This document shows, piece by piece, positions 1 to 10,856 of a stretch of DNA of 64,000 nucleotides. The DNA is from Leguminivora glycinivorella (lineage: Eukaryota > Arthropoda > Insecta > Lepidoptera > Tortricidae): assembly GCF_023078275.1 (NCBI RefSeq), contig NC_062977.1, positions 17,530,585-17,594,584 on the forward strand, given 5' to 3'. Numbering within the stretch: position 1 is the first letter of the stretch; each line of letters starts with the position of its first letter. The translations under genes and the position numbers were made by a program. A model generated the notes under the pieces. The model made no database searches. It was not told where the DNA came from and worked only from the letters and a program-made list of their open reading frames with translations.

Positions 1-2027
1 CTCATTCCATATTTTTCTAGTTTGGTAAGTAAAATATCATGGTTTACAAAATCGAAGGCTTTTGTCATATCTAAAAATATGCCCACGATAGGAACTTTAT
101 CATTAAGGCTTTCTGTTATTATTCTTGTTAGTCGAAAACAAGCCATTGAAGTTGAGCAGTTCTTTCTAAAACCGAACTGCTTTGGTGTTAAAAGATGATG
201 CTTTGTAACGAAGTTTAGTAGTCGATTATACATTGCTCGTTCAAATATTTTGGCAATAATGGATATTAATGTAACTGGCCTATAATTGCCTAGCTCAATT
301 TTATTGCCTTTCTTGAAAAGAGGCTTGACTACCGCAAGTTTGAGTGCTTTTGGAAATCGTCCCTGTTCAAAAGAAAGATTCATAATAAAACTTATAGGTT
401 CACATATATATGCAGCACATCTTTTGATTAAATTTGTATCTTGTAAGTTGCTTTAATTATGTTTTAATTAGGTTAAGTTATTTTTATTTTTATGTTTCCA
501 CTAATATATTCAATTGTAATTTATATTAAATAGTAGGTTAAGGTGTAAATATTCAACACAATCTTGTATTGTTCTATGAATAAATAAATAAATAAATAAT
601 AAAATTTCATCATATCCTGTAGATGAGGTGTTCCGAAGGTATCTTATAATGTTTAATATTTCGTTGCCATCAGTAGGCTGCATAAAAATCGTTTCATTAA
701 TAGGGGGCTTCATATGTTTACCACTCTTTATTAATTTACTCTGTATATCCCCCAACGGTTCCGATGTCACTAATTTCACAAAATAATCATTAAATATTTC
801 GGCAATATCCTTGCTATTACTATAGGTTACCCCATTTTCACATTTTACATTGTCTACACATTGATCTTCTAATCTTGCATTTACATTATTTTGGATTATT
901 CTCCAAACGGCTTTACATTTATTCTTGTTGTTGTGAATATATTTATGGTTTTGTATCTGTTGAGATTTCATTATACATTTCCTAAGTATTTTATTATATA
1001 CTCGGTATTGTTTCTTATGAGCCTCTTTGTTACTTTTTGAATGTATGCTTTTTAAGTATAATTGCCTCTTATTTTTACTTGATTTCTTGAGTCCGTTTGT
1101 CAACCATTTTAATTTTATAGATCTGTTGTTCACTTTCTTTATAAACTCTGGAAAACATAGTTTATGTAGTAGTAGCATCAAATTATGGAATTCATTGAAA
1201 GCCTCATCCACGTCTTGATTTTGGTAGACTTCATTAAAAGTAAGTGATGCTACGTGCTGACAAAATTTCTCGATATTTTCTGGGTGATAATCCCGTCTAG
1301 TTTCAAACCATTCATTTATTTTATTTGTTCTTTTTACTGGAATGCTTATTGTTTGAGCCGTCTCGTGGTCTGACAGTGCTAGGAGATGTATTTTTGATTC
1401 TACTCCCTCTATATTGCTTGCTAACAAATCTATGCATGACATTTGTCTTGTGGCTTCTTGTATATGTATATGAATATTATTATTAAGTAAAATGCTTTTT
1501 AATTCGTTTCTGGTCTTAGTATTTTTCAATATATTAATGTTCCAATCGCCACCTAACACAATTTTAATATTTTTTTTCTTTGAATAAAATTTGTTAAGCA
1601 TTTGCTCCAATTTGCTGAGAAATATATTTACGTCACTAGTTGGCGTCCTGTATATGCAAACAATGATGGTATTGTACTCTTCTATGTTCACTCCGCAACA
1701 TTCGAACGAGTATTGACTTGCTAGTTCATTAAGCCAGGCAATAACTTTCCACTTTACATCCTTCCTTACCAATATGCATGAACCACCCCTTCTTTTTGTA
1801 CGTGAAAATGATGCAGCAAGTTGATAATTGTCGAGTTTTAATAAGCCTTCTGAGCCTTGTTTGATAAAAGTTTCAGTCAGGCAAATAACGTCTACAGTCA
1901 TTTTATGATTTGCTAGCTCTAGTATTGATATATTCAAAAGCTCCGACTTATTAATAGCTCCAGCGATATTTTGATGCAATATTGTAAAACCTTGATTATT
2001 CTCAGAATTCGTTGCATTGCTCTTCAC
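1..2027 (-). pseudogene. LINE ORF2: APE endonuclease plus reverse transcriptase, interrupted and truncated by window
   Basis: From the ATG at 2027 the frame encodes an APE-type endonuclease: TET near residue 52, YRTP near 127, GGDWN near 160 and SDHET near 222 are the expected metal and DNA-contacting motifs. The frame then runs through the linker to STGYDEI and enters foreign sequence, stopping at 510. Beyond the insertion, positions about 435 to 1 again read openly as reverse transcriptase. The NYRPVTLIS block and the FLDMTKAFDF block, which carries the first catalytic aspartate, are both visible. The YADD-type motif would lie outside the window. The protein nicks target DNA and copies the RNA into it. 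This copy is inactive because of the insertion. Confidence 0.85.
436..607 (+). mobile_element. Small insertion with AATA-repeat tail inside LINE ORF2
   Basis: About 165-170 bases that do not belong to ORF2 separate the endonuclease and reverse transcriptase halves. On the plus strand the insert ends in (AATA)n at about 580-600, like the 3' tail of a short LINE or SINE fragment. AAATTT occurs at both borders (430-435 and 602-607) and may be the target duplication. The exact borders and the source family cannot be fixed by eye. Confidence 0.6.
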
Positions 2028-3504
2028 GAAAAAATGTTGTTTCTGGATTACTATCGTTCATTTGTATAGTCTCGATCTGCTTCTTCAGGTAATAGAATAT
2101 ATTTTTGATTCCACTGTTCAAAACTTTGCCCGTATACGATGAGAACATGTCCAGTTGCAGATTTAGATTTGTGTCGAAGAAAAAGGCATGCTTATTTGTT
2201 GCAATGTCTAAATTTAATAGGCTGTTAAACAGTTCAACGCGACAATTATATACTTTAGCTCCGCAAATATATGTTGGAACGCACACGATTACATTTGTGT
2301 GCTTCAGATCTTCTAACATGTTTCTAATATGTTGAACCAAGCTTATATAATTTGTTGTCGATTTAAAGTCTTCTTCCCCAATAAGTATAACGCAGAAGTC
2401 AGAAAGTGTAAAATAACTTAATTTACTGTTTATATCGTTAAAAAGCTTATGTATTCCGGCTCCAGGTATTTTGTGATGACAAAATTCAAAGTCATTGAAA
2501 TATTCGTGCATATTGCCCAAAATGTTATTCGTTTTATTGCTGCTAATCAGACATAATTTATTTTTAATAACTCTATCCTCGTGTTTCGTCATTTCCTTGA
2601 ATTCACTGTCCTTGGGTTCAATGTTTACTGACTTCTTATCTTGTTCGAGAGTCTTTGTGGGGATGACAGCCGGAACTGTATCGCCCTCGGGGTTTAAGGT
2701 TGAGTTTATATCTTTACTTTTTGGTGATACTGATGGTATAGAGTCATCATCACTATCGAGAACAGCGTCTTGATGATGGATACTCTTGACCAATAATTGT
2801 TTCTCTAGATTTGTGATTTTATTTTTTAATGGTGTTGTATTTTTTACAGGCCCTTTATCAGTCAGCAGCTTTTTAAAGAGCTCTATTTTCTTATTTTGAT
2901 CCTCGAGTCTCTTTTTCAGGGATCCAACCTCTGAATTAAGCTTATCAATCTCATCATGTGCACTGGCTAATTGTATAGAGAGATTGTCAATTTCCTTTTT
3001 CATTTCTGTATAGTCGGCACTTTCTATTGTTGATATATTTGGCATACTTAGTGAAATGTCTTCGCGTAAGGTGGCTAGCGATTCCATATCAGAGTCCAGG
3101 TCAGATAATAGTTCATCATTAGTTTCTATGGTGTACTCCGGTCCGGTATTAATTATTTCAGGCGTATTTTCATTGCAAGAAATGTTTGAAGCCGTGATCT
3201 TTTTGCAATCGGATGTAGAGACGGAAACGATCGACTTCAGCGCCTTGTCTTGCTTCTGTTTAGGTTGATTTTTATTATTACGACAAGGTAAACAAGTCCA
3301 TATATTTTTGTCTTCCTTGCTCATGGATAGGTATGTTCTTCGAGTTACTGTACTACATTTTAGATCGTAAGCACCTTGGCATGTTCGGCATTTCAAATAT
3401 TCTTTAGATTTAATCTCGTTTGCGCACTGCGAGCAACATATTTTTGTTTTTGATGACATTTTTTCCTTGTGTGTTATCTGTACTTGTTTATACTTGGAAC
3501 ACAC
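2002..3504 (-). CDS. LINE ORF1 protein: PHD-like zinc finger, coiled coil, SGNH-hydrolase-like domain
   Basis: A 500-residue open frame. Residues about 22-55 hold a Cys-rich finger (CCSQC, CRTC, then CLPC) of PHD-like spacing. Residues about 165-225 are a heptad-rich coiled coil (IDKLNSEVGSLKKRLEDQ). The C-terminal 180 residues have hydrophobic strands and a CVILIGEEDF block resembling the strand carrying the Asn/Asp of SGNH esterases. Known ORF1 proteins of CR1-group LINEs bind nucleic acid and oligomerise. Here the classic GDS catalytic serine motif is not obvious, so esterase activity is uncertain. The frame ends 26 bases inside the start of ORF2, in another frame, which suggests reinitiation or frameshift coupling. 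The frame is uninterrupted, so this copy is probably young. Confidence 0.8.
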   Translation of the reverse strand: MCSKYKQVQITHKEKMSSKTKICCSQCANEIKSKEYLKCRTCQGAYDLKCSTVTRRTYLSMSKEDKNIWTCLPCRNNKNQPKQKQDKALKSIVSVSTSDCKKITASNISCNENTPEIINTGPEYTIETNDELLSDLDSDMESLATLREDISLSMPNISTIESADYTEMKKEIDNLSIQLASAHDEIDKLNSEVGSLKKRLEDQNKKIELFKKLLTDKGPVKNTTPLKNKITNLEKQLLVKSIHHQDAVLDSDDDSIPSVSPKSKDINSTLNPEGDTVPAVIPTKTLEQDKKSVNIEPKDSEFKEMTKHEDRVIKNKLCLISSNKTNNILGNMHEYFNDFEFCHHKIPGAGIHKLFNDINSKLSYFTLSDFCVILIGEEDFKSTTNYISLVQHIRNMLEDLKHTNVIVCVPTYICGAKVYNCRVELFNSLLNLDIATNKHAFFFDTNLNLQLDMFSSYTGKVLNSGIKNIFYYLKKQIETIQMNDSNPETTFFREEQCNEF

Positions 3505-3949
3505 CCGAATAGGTAGTCTGTTATTAATTTGGTGGTAACGGAACGCAACCTTCCAATATTTCTAGTATAGCAACACTGACCTTTGTCACTGTCAAGATTG
3601 TCAGTCAACTTAATGTAGGTAGATTAAACAGCTGATCTGTGTGATTATTGGATGTTAACTTCTCGTATTGTTTTTATTTTAAGTGCTTAAGCATGTGTGA
3701 GTGAGTTTTGTAAGTAACGAATCAATTTCTGGTACCTTTTTGGTCGTGTTTCTCTCCATTATCTCTGTAATTCTTCATCCATTATGTGTAACTCAAGTAT
3801 GCTTCGTTTCATCCAGGTTTTAGGTTATGTTTGGTACGTATATCTTTAGTATTTCCACGATAATTGTATTTTATAACTAGCGGATTCGAATAACACTGCT
3901 GTCAATCGCACACGCACACGCAGACCGTAGTCAACTAGGAACCCTTATA
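3505..3949. other. No gene seen; possible LINE 5' UTR and flank
   Basis: This stretch lies upstream of LINE ORF1. No open frame, tRNA-like box or inverted repeat could be supported. Part of it may be the LINE 5' UTR, but its limit is not visible. Confidence 0.4.
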
Positions 3950-3954
3950 GTTTC

Positions 3955-4473
3955 GCCATGTCTGTCTGTCCGTCCGTCCGTCCGTCCGTCCGTCCGTCCG
4001 TCCGCGGATAATCTCAGTAACCGTAAGCACTAGAAAGCTGAAATTTGGTAGCAATATGTATATAAATCACGCCAACAAAGTGCAAAAATAAAAAATGGAA
4101 AAAAATGTTTTATTAGGGTACCACCCCTACATGTAAAGTGGGGGCAGATTTTTTTTTTCATTCCAACCCCAACGTGTGATACATCGTTGGATAGGTATTT
4201 AAAAATGAATAAGGGTTTACTTAGATCGTTTTTTGTTAATATTAATATTTTCGGAAATAATCGCTCTTAAAGGAAAAAAAAGTGCGTCCCCCCCCCCTCT
4301 AACTTTTGAACCATATATTTAAAAAATATGAAAAAAATCACAAAAGTAGAACTTTATAAAGACTTTCTAGGAAAATTGTTTTGAACTTGATAGGTTCAGT
4401 AGTTTTTGAGAAAAATACGGAAAACTACGGAACCCTACACTGAGCGTGGCCCGACACGCTCTTGGCCGGTTTT
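3955..4473 (+). repeat. Dispersed insect repeat starting with a (TCCG)n tract
   Basis: The unit begins with TGTCTG followed by eight or more TCCG units (3960-4003). It continues with moderately AT-rich sequence and ends at the ACACTGAGCGTGGCCCGACA block around 4440, followed by CTTGGCCGGTTTTT. A reverse-oriented partial copy of its middle lies at 9244-9408 (shared blocks include GGTATTTAAAAATGAATA-type sequence and a run ending in GGGTG). No coding capacity is visible. The transposon class is not certain. Confidence 0.7.
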
Positions 4474-5215
4474 TATGAAATGACTTCAGTTGCCCATAAG
4501 ATATATGATTTTATTTTTATGTAATTTTGACTAATATTTGATATTAATGAATTTTAATGCTAGAGACATAATCTGATTGCCATATGAGGCAAAACGTCAT
4601 GTTGTGATCGTTTAGATCGAATATTACCTAAAAAAGGTATTACCTACCTACTCCTTGTTTAAATATCAGATTGCATTTACGAGGTTTTCATTGCCGATTT
4701 ATTCAAATGCAAAAAGAACTATGACATATTACAAACACCATTTAGCTTTGTTAAATAACAAGGCTGAATGATCTTTCTCTCTAATAATTTTCACCTCTTA
4801 TCTTTGATGACTTCGTGACTCCATTCCAGTTACACTTGGGACTCTCGGGTAGACGTTCTTAGCCAGAGGGCCTTACGTTACGTATACAGCGAAAAAGTTT
4901 TGGTGTTGCAACACTTGCAACCTATTTTGAAAGGATAAAATGTAAAAGCGTATCTGCTTAACTACTTCATCTTGTTCTGCAGTTCAATACTAAACAGGTC
5001 TTCCGCCGCGGGATACATAGAAGACTTCTTTTTGTCAGAAAATTTGAACAGTTTTAGTTCTGTTTGCAATTTATTTATTTATTTATAATGTATTCGGATG
5101 CTAACAATAATGAAAGTGCAGCGTTTGATACGGTACTCAGTGTCACTTGATTGATTGAGTTAAATTGATATACATTTACATGAGATTATCCACAAATATT
5201 CATGAAAAAAACCCT
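4474..5215. other. No gene seen
   Basis: AT-rich non-coding sequence. A TTTATTTATTTATAATG run near 5070-5090 resembles a SINE/LINE tail but has no recognisable body. Nothing else could be supported. Confidence 0.4.
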
Positions 5216-5452
5216 GCCTGCTAAGCCGCGGTCCCGGCGGATTCGAATCCCGGTAAGGGCATTTATTTGTGTGATGAGCATAGATATTTGTTCCTGAGTC
5301 TTGGATGTTTTCTGTGTATATAAGTATGTATTTATCTATATAAGTATGTATTTATATCGTCGCCTAGCACCCATAGTACAAGCTTTGCTTAGTTTGGGGC
5401 TAGGTTGATCTATGTAAGATGTCCCCCAATATTTTTGTTTATTATTTATTTA
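5216..5452 (+). mobile_element. tRNA-derived SINE, copy 1
   Basis: A Pol III B-box-like GGATTCGAATCCCGG lies near 5240. It is followed by the conserved body (GGGCATTTATTTGTGTGATG, then GTTCCTGAGTC) and a TATTTATTTA tail. Minus-strand copies lie at 29652-29871 and 62823-63040. This is a common lepidopteran SINE type; the family name is not assigned here. Confidence 0.8.
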
Positions 5453-7410
5453 CTTATAGTCATACTTGTTATGGAGAATTTTTGGCCAAAAGCTGCACTT
5501 TTGGATGGAAGCAAGCCGCTTTGCATGGTGATAGTAGACATTATAGTAAACGATTTTTTTCCGAGGATATCGAAATTTCATCTCTTAGGAAGCCGAGCGT
5601 AGCGAGGTGTTTTATGAAAATGAAAAAAATTCTATCTTTTTATTGTATCGTCCGATTTTGACAAAACGTATCTCAAATGAAAGGTATTAATTTGTGTAAT
5701 TTAAAAAAAATACAAAGAAAAAAAAATTAAAAGAAAAGTAAAAAAGAAATAAAAAAAGTAAATTTCCGTCTCGCACTGAATAACTTCAAAGAATGACAGA
5801 CAAAATGTACAATGTCGATATACAAGTTTTTTTTAATCGAAGACAGATAAATTTTTAGTTGAAAACTGAAGACCGCATCGAAATCAGATCAGCATTTTTT
5901 AAGATACAAGTTGCCAAAGTTGGGAAAGATCCTTGAAGAAATTCCTTTGCCAGAAAGTCAGAAATAACATGTTTTTCTGACACAGAAAAATACATAGTAA
6001 CAGTACACATCAAAATAAAATTAAAAATTCCGAGGATATTATAATTTCATCCCTTAGAACGACGAGCGTAGCGAGGTCGGTTACGAAAACCGAAAAAAAA
6101 ATCTAATTTTTTTGTACGTCGTCCGATTTTGACAAAACATGTTTCATTTGAAAGGTATTACTTTATGTAACTTAAAAAAAATATTGAAAAAAATTGGAAA
6201 AAAATGTAAGATTTAAAAAAAAAAACCTTAATTTTCGTATCACACTGAATAACCGCAAAAAACGGTAGACACGGTGTATAATTTCGATATATGATTTTTT
6301 TAAATTAAAGACAAATAAATGCATGATTATAAACTAAAAACCGAATCGAAATCGAATCAGTAGTTTTTAAGATGCAAGTTGTCAAAGTTGGCTTAGTTTG
6401 TTTATATGGTCGCTTATAATAGTTATAATATAAATTCCTTAGCCAGAAAGTCAGAAACATTATATTTTTCTTACAGTTAAAAGTATGCATAGGTAATAGA
6501 CATCATTATAAACATTTTTTTACAAGGATATAAAAATTTCATTCCTTAGAAACCCTTACAAAGACGATCCAATAAAAAAAACTGCCTTTTTTTTGTTTTT
6601 CGTAACAGACATCGCTACGCTCGGCTTTCCAAGGGATGAATTTTTTATATCCTCGTAAAAAATTGTTTATTATGATGTCTAAGTTACATAAAGTAATACC
6701 TTTCAAATGAAACATGTTTTGTCAAAATCGGACGACGTACAAAAAAATGAGATTTTTTTTTCGGTTTTCGTAACCGACCTCGCTACGCTCGTCGTTCTAA
6801 GGGATGAAATTATAATATCCTCGGAATTTTTAATTTTATTTTGATGTGTACTGTTACTATGTATTTTTCTGTGTCCGAAAAACATATTATTTCTGACTTT
6901 CTGGCAAAGGAATTTCAAAGTGGCCATATAAAGCGATCTTTCCCAACTTTGGCAACTTGTATCTTAAAAAATGCTGATCTGATTTCGATGCGGTCTTCAG
7001 TTTTCAACTAAAAATTTATCTGTCTTCGATTAAAAAAAATTGTATATCGACATTGTACATTTTGTCTGTCATTCTTTGAAGTTATTCAGTGCGAGACGGA
7101 AAATTACTTTTTTTTTTTTTTTCTTACTTTTATTTTAAATTTTTTTCTTTGTATTTTTTTTTAAATTACACAAATTAATACCTTTCATTTGAGATACGTT
7201 TTGTCAAAATCGGACGATACAATAAAAAGATAGAATTTTTTTAATTTTCATAAAACACCTCGCTACGCTCGGCTTCCTAAGGGATGAAATTTCGATATCC
7301 TCGGAAAAAATCGTTTACTATGATGTCTACTATCACCATGCAAAGCGACTTGCTTCCATCCAAAAGTGCAGTTTTCTTTTCATAACTAGTATGACTATTA
7401 TTAAATAAGG
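5447..7410. mobile_element. Foldback element with about 730-bp inverted arms and internal tandem units
   Basis: The left arm, about 5447-6180, is the reverse complement of the right arm, about 6680-7410. Landmarks are AAAAGTGCAG at 7365-7374 and its complement near 5496, and CGAGCGTAGCGAGGT blocks on the left answered by ACCTCGCTACGCTCG on the right. On the left side two related units of about 460 bp follow each other (starting near 5570 and 6034). Each has the CGAGCGTAGCGAGGT block, a CGTCCGATTTTGACAAAAC block and a CACTGAATAAC block. The central spacer carries a third, degraded version of the unit. No transposase is present, so it is non-autonomous. Confidence 0.8.
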
Positions 7411-7727
7411 TAGTAGTGCCACTCAAGGAGTAATTTTTGATATAAATCGCTTTAATATCGTAAATGTGTTAATTTTACTTTAAAATTTGTTTTCCAAATG
7501 AGCTTCTTAAAAATTGCAATGGTATTTCTGTCATTCACAATATTCGAATTATTCGTTTTATCCGGATTTTAACGTGCAAATTATCCGAATTTCAAAATCA
7601 GCGGATATATCCGGATTACAATACAAGCCCTATTCGGTGTCACTCCTAAAGTAGGTACTTACAGGCGACCGTACCGACATATGTCAATTAGGGACGCAGT
7701 TATTTGTAAAAAAATGAGAAAGCCTTA
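7411..7727. other. No gene seen; repeat remnant with CCGGAT motifs
   Basis: Repeated ATCCGGAT/ATCCGAAT words at 7545-7620, like those at 9840-9905, suggest a shared degraded repeat. No open frame is supported. Confidence 0.35.
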
Positions 7728-7966
7728 TACGGTCAACCGGGGTGGCTTTAAAACGCAGGGGTGACTTTGAAAATTTAGTTTTAAAGTCATACTGTAAGTA
7801 AATTCGCGATTTTCTATGGTAGATTTACAAGAATATTTATTGATCTATTATCTATCTACTAATTACATGAACAGTTTCAGTAAATAATGAATGATGTTAA
7901 TTTTAAAGCCGTTCAAATACCATCAAAGTAACCCCAAATTTTCCTAAAGCCACCCCGGTTGACGTA
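7728..7966. mobile_element. MITE with GTCAACCGGGGTGGCTTTAA termini
   Basis: The terminal inverted repeats are about 40 bp: 7728-7772 begins TACGGTCAACCGGGGTGGCT, and 7923-7966 is its imperfect complement ending CCACCCCGGTTGACGTA. The interior of about 150 bp is AT-rich and non-coding. No clear target duplication was found. Confidence 0.75.
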
Positions 7967-8176
7967 GCTCTCCCGCTCTTACAATCCCGTACTTGTTGGA
8001 CCTTGGTCGGTTTGGTCGTCTGTAGACAGTGTAGACACTAATAAACTCGCCAACTACAGTTGTGTATTCCATGTAGATACACCAAGGGCCCAATTCTCAA
8101 AAGCTTGTAACTTATTGTAATAATTTTCTAGAAATGTAAGTACTTATGCAAAATAAATAAGATATTTTTATTGCAG

Positions 8177-8597
8177 ATAAAAGCTTTGACATAGATGATG
8201 AAGATCTAGCCTTCAAAAAAATATATAATAGAGAAAAAACTACCCCATATCCAAGCGATTCTGATGACCTTGAGTTGGATGTAAGTGCTTATAGTGTGAG
8301 AAAGCTGTATAAAATATAATCTGCACTAATTTGTATAAATATGTGTGTTACTTAATCTGTGTGAATTTGTAATAGTGATATGTTTTTAAATGTTTTTAAG
8401 GACCAAGATGCAGTCCTTGAGAGAGCACAACCCATGCAATCCATTTATAGTGAACCGGAACCGGACGCGATGTGCCCTTGTTCATGCAAGCGTAATATAG
8501 TTGCAGTCGTTATAAGAAAAAGTTAGAACAAGTTCCCGAAGAGAATTTACGGGCTTGTTTAGAAGATCTCGAAAATAAAATAGAAAAATATTATTAA
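8177..8597 (+). pseudogene. Two exon-like blocks of an unrecognised gene (3' part)
   Basis: Block 1 (8177-8280) is preceded by TTTTTATTGCAG and followed by GTAAGT. Block 2 starts at 8401 after TTTTTAAG. Splicing them keeps one frame open across the junction: 34 acidic codons (SFDIDDEDLAF, then PSDSDDLELD), then DQDAVLERAQ and a CPCSCKRN block, to a TAG at 8524-8526. A single-base shift near 8506 would instead continue into LEQVPEENLRACLEDLENK and stop at 8595-8597, as a coiled-coil-like C-terminus. No 5' exons or known domain were recognised. It could be a domesticated or captured gene fragment, the tail of a transposon gene, or an unknown host gene with a sequencing or mutational shift. Confidence 0.4.
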
Positions 8598-8828
8598 ATG
8601 TGTATCAAGATTATGTGTACTCTATCATAATTATAGCTTCAGTGTAAAAGTCAATCATATTTTGGTACATTCGTTAGTGAAATATCGTTATAAAATAAGG
8701 GTTATTCCACTAGTCAGAGTTACCACTAAGTTGTTACCAGTGGTAACTACAATGTTATTTTCCCATAGGCAATTACTGGAAAGATTATATCATAAGATTC
8801 ATAAGTTTTGTTTTATTTTATACACATG

Positions 8829-8990
8829 TAAAGCATGACCAGAAATATATGACTACGCGCCATGTAGCGGAATTTCATTAAAACTATTTTCTTCATAGTC
8901 ATCATACTATACTGAACTGTCACTCCATACATCAGAATAACAGCGCACTCCTGCCTGACAATAGTTATTTATATTTCTGGTCAGGCTTTA
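8829..8990. mobile_element. Short MITE with TGACCAGAAATAT termini
   Basis: The left end, AAAGCATGACCAGAAATATA at about 8829-8848, is answered by ATATTTCTGGTCAGGCTTT at 8970-8988 in inverted orientation. The interior is non-coding, and the total is about 160 bp. Confidence 0.7.
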
Positions 8991-9243
8991 GTTTCTTAAC
9001 CATACTTACCATATCCAACGCGATCAATGTTATTTTCACCAAATCTAATGGCAACAGCTGAGACTGTTTCCTCACCTTTAATTGATTGGCCTCAATGGCC
9101 ACTGCGTAAGAGTCGTTAGAGGTGCACATTGAATTAGAGCACACAAATATTATTTCAGTAGTTGCCTAATATCAAGGACGATAGATACCGGGACTGACAA
9201 AGCCCATACAAAAGTTTACCTCTGAAATGTCCCATACATTTCC

Positions 9244-9408
9244 GAGCGATTATTTCCGAAAAAATTAACAATATCAAAAAATGTTAGTAGTAAACCCCTA
9301 TTCATTTTTTAATACCTATCCAACAATAGGTATATCACACGTCAGGGTTGAAATGAAAAAAAAATCTCTCCCCACTTTACGTGTAGGGGGGGCAGGCACC
9401 CTAATAAT
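9244..9408 (-). repeat. Partial reverse copy of the repeat at 3955-4473
   Basis: Read on the minus strand it matches the middle of the 3955-4473 repeat, from the GTAGGGGG/ACCCC block to the end near GAGCGATTATTTCCG. Both ends are missing, so it is a fragment. Confidence 0.7.
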
Positions 9409-9529
9409 GTTCTCATGCAATGATTAGTTGGTTTCGATTTAGCTTAATATATTTTTTGTTCTTATTTATGGTGTCTGTATTTAGCTCTGCCGTGAAAAAT
9501 ATTTAAAATATGAAATAAGGAGGCCGTTT

Positions 9530-9660
9530 CATCATCGCCACCAGTACAAAACAAGGTCCCACGTAAGAAGAAAATAAACATAGACGACTTCGATACAGGC
9601 ACAAGCTTCATGAATTTTAGGCTGTGTGGAAGTAGCAAGTCTTCAAACCTAGCTTATTAA
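9530..9660 (+). other. Short coding-like remnant
   Basis: One frame reads EAVSSSPPVQNKVPRKKK and then INIDDFDTGTSF before a stop near 9660. Its low-complexity basic then acidic character resembles part of a real protein, but no splice sites, start or homologue can be named. Chance is possible. Confidence 0.2.
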
Positions 9661-10856
9661 ATTGTCATTCTCTAAAACCATGCTTTAATTTTCTACAAAT
9701 ATTAACGCGAAACGAAACCCAGTACTCTCTGTCCCGATTATACATGACGTCGGCACATTATTGCCATATGAAAACGATTTGTAGCGACACTCTTCCAGGG
9801 TCAAATAAAAACTTGTCAGGCTTTAGTTACTAAAAAAATCCGGATTTAATCCGGAGTTCGGATTTTGCCCTAAAAATAATCCGGAAATCCGGATTTTATA
9901 TTATTGCAATCCCTAGGTATAACCCAATCCTTTCAGAAAATATTTACTTTATCACAAAATTATTTTAAACTTTCTTTTTGACATCGAAAAGGCTTTAGTT
10001 TTTTACATACCGAATAACTTTATTTCGGTATCATGATTCCTTTTAAGATAATTACATTATGTATAAGGTAAGGAATAATATTTAGAATACCTAAAATATG
10101 ACAAATTTGCATTCTATTCAAATCAGTACGAGTATACTTCACGGAGTCCAAAACTATACGCAAATCAGAAGTCCGAAACTAGAGAAATATAGATAGAGAC
10201 TATAGAGAGCGATTGCGGGCGCCGGTCGGCTCGAGCGCGAGTACTTGCGCCGCCGGCGTACGCGTCTGTGTGCGTGCGCCACGCGCACACACAACTTTAC
10301 TATACAGGGCCTCTCTGTGGGTTCCGCCCCCGTCAACGCGACGGCGATAAAGACCTAAAAATCTGAATTCGTGCTTGCCTCCTGTATCGTCTTAATCCTT
10401 TAATGATTCCGTTAACGTGAAACTTTAAGTAGACAGGTTTTATGAAGACAATTGGCCGGTGAGCCCTACAATTTTAAAATTTGCCGCCCTTTATACATGG
10501 TGTATATTCTATGCTGTTTCTTCCTATCCTAATAGTTTCAATATCAAGCATACACTATCACTGCACGTTCGCTGTTTATACGCCGAAAGTTGCAACTCAA
10601 GTAAATGAAGTAAACAAAACAAACAACCTACCTTCACCTTCATTGCCGGCCGCGGCCGGCCGGCTAACCGAAACAGAAATATACATGAACTTCCTGTGAA
10701 AAAGAGACAGCGAAAGGCGGCTCGTGCGTCGGCGAAAACGCTCGGCTCCGGCGCTCGCTACAGTCGCTATACCTACTCCCGCGCGGCTCGGAACGAAATA
10801 ATATTGGTTTTAGGAACGCTAAAATTCTGTTCGTTCATTTAAACGTTACTGTAAGG
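9661..10856. other. No gene seen; two CpG-rich patches
   Basis: Two GC- and CpG-rich patches (about 10200-10345 and 10640-10795) interrupt AT-rich sequence. The first includes GCGGGCGCCGGTCGGCTCGA, and the second includes GCCGGCCGCGGCCGGCCGGC. Open frames across them are short and lack splice or domain evidence. They could be transposon ends or a regulatory island. Confidence 0.35.

Larger units (their letters stand above)
1..3504 (-). mobile_element. CR1-like non-LTR retrotransposon (LINE), cut by window edge
   Basis: Two consecutive minus-strand reading frames have the layout of a two-ORF LINE. ORF1 carries a zinc finger, a coiled coil and an esterase-like domain. ORF2 carries an APE-type endonuclease followed by reverse transcriptase. 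The reverse transcriptase continues past position 1, so the 3' end of the element is outside the window. The 5' end is not defined; no promoter or target-site duplication was found upstream of 3504. ORF1 with a PHD-like finger and an SGNH-hydrolase-like domain is known from CR1-group elements, which is the basis for the family call. A small insertion at about 436-607 breaks ORF2, so this copy cannot be autonomous. Confidence 0.85.

Noticed and set aside
3960..4005. Regularly spaced TCCG units as a possible repeat array of interest
   Set aside because: A simple tetranucleotide microsatellite at the start of a dispersed repeat, with no spacers.
5235..5260. tRNA-like GGATTCGAATCCCGG box
   Set aside because: Part of a SINE with copies at 29.7 and 62.9 kb, not a tRNA gene.
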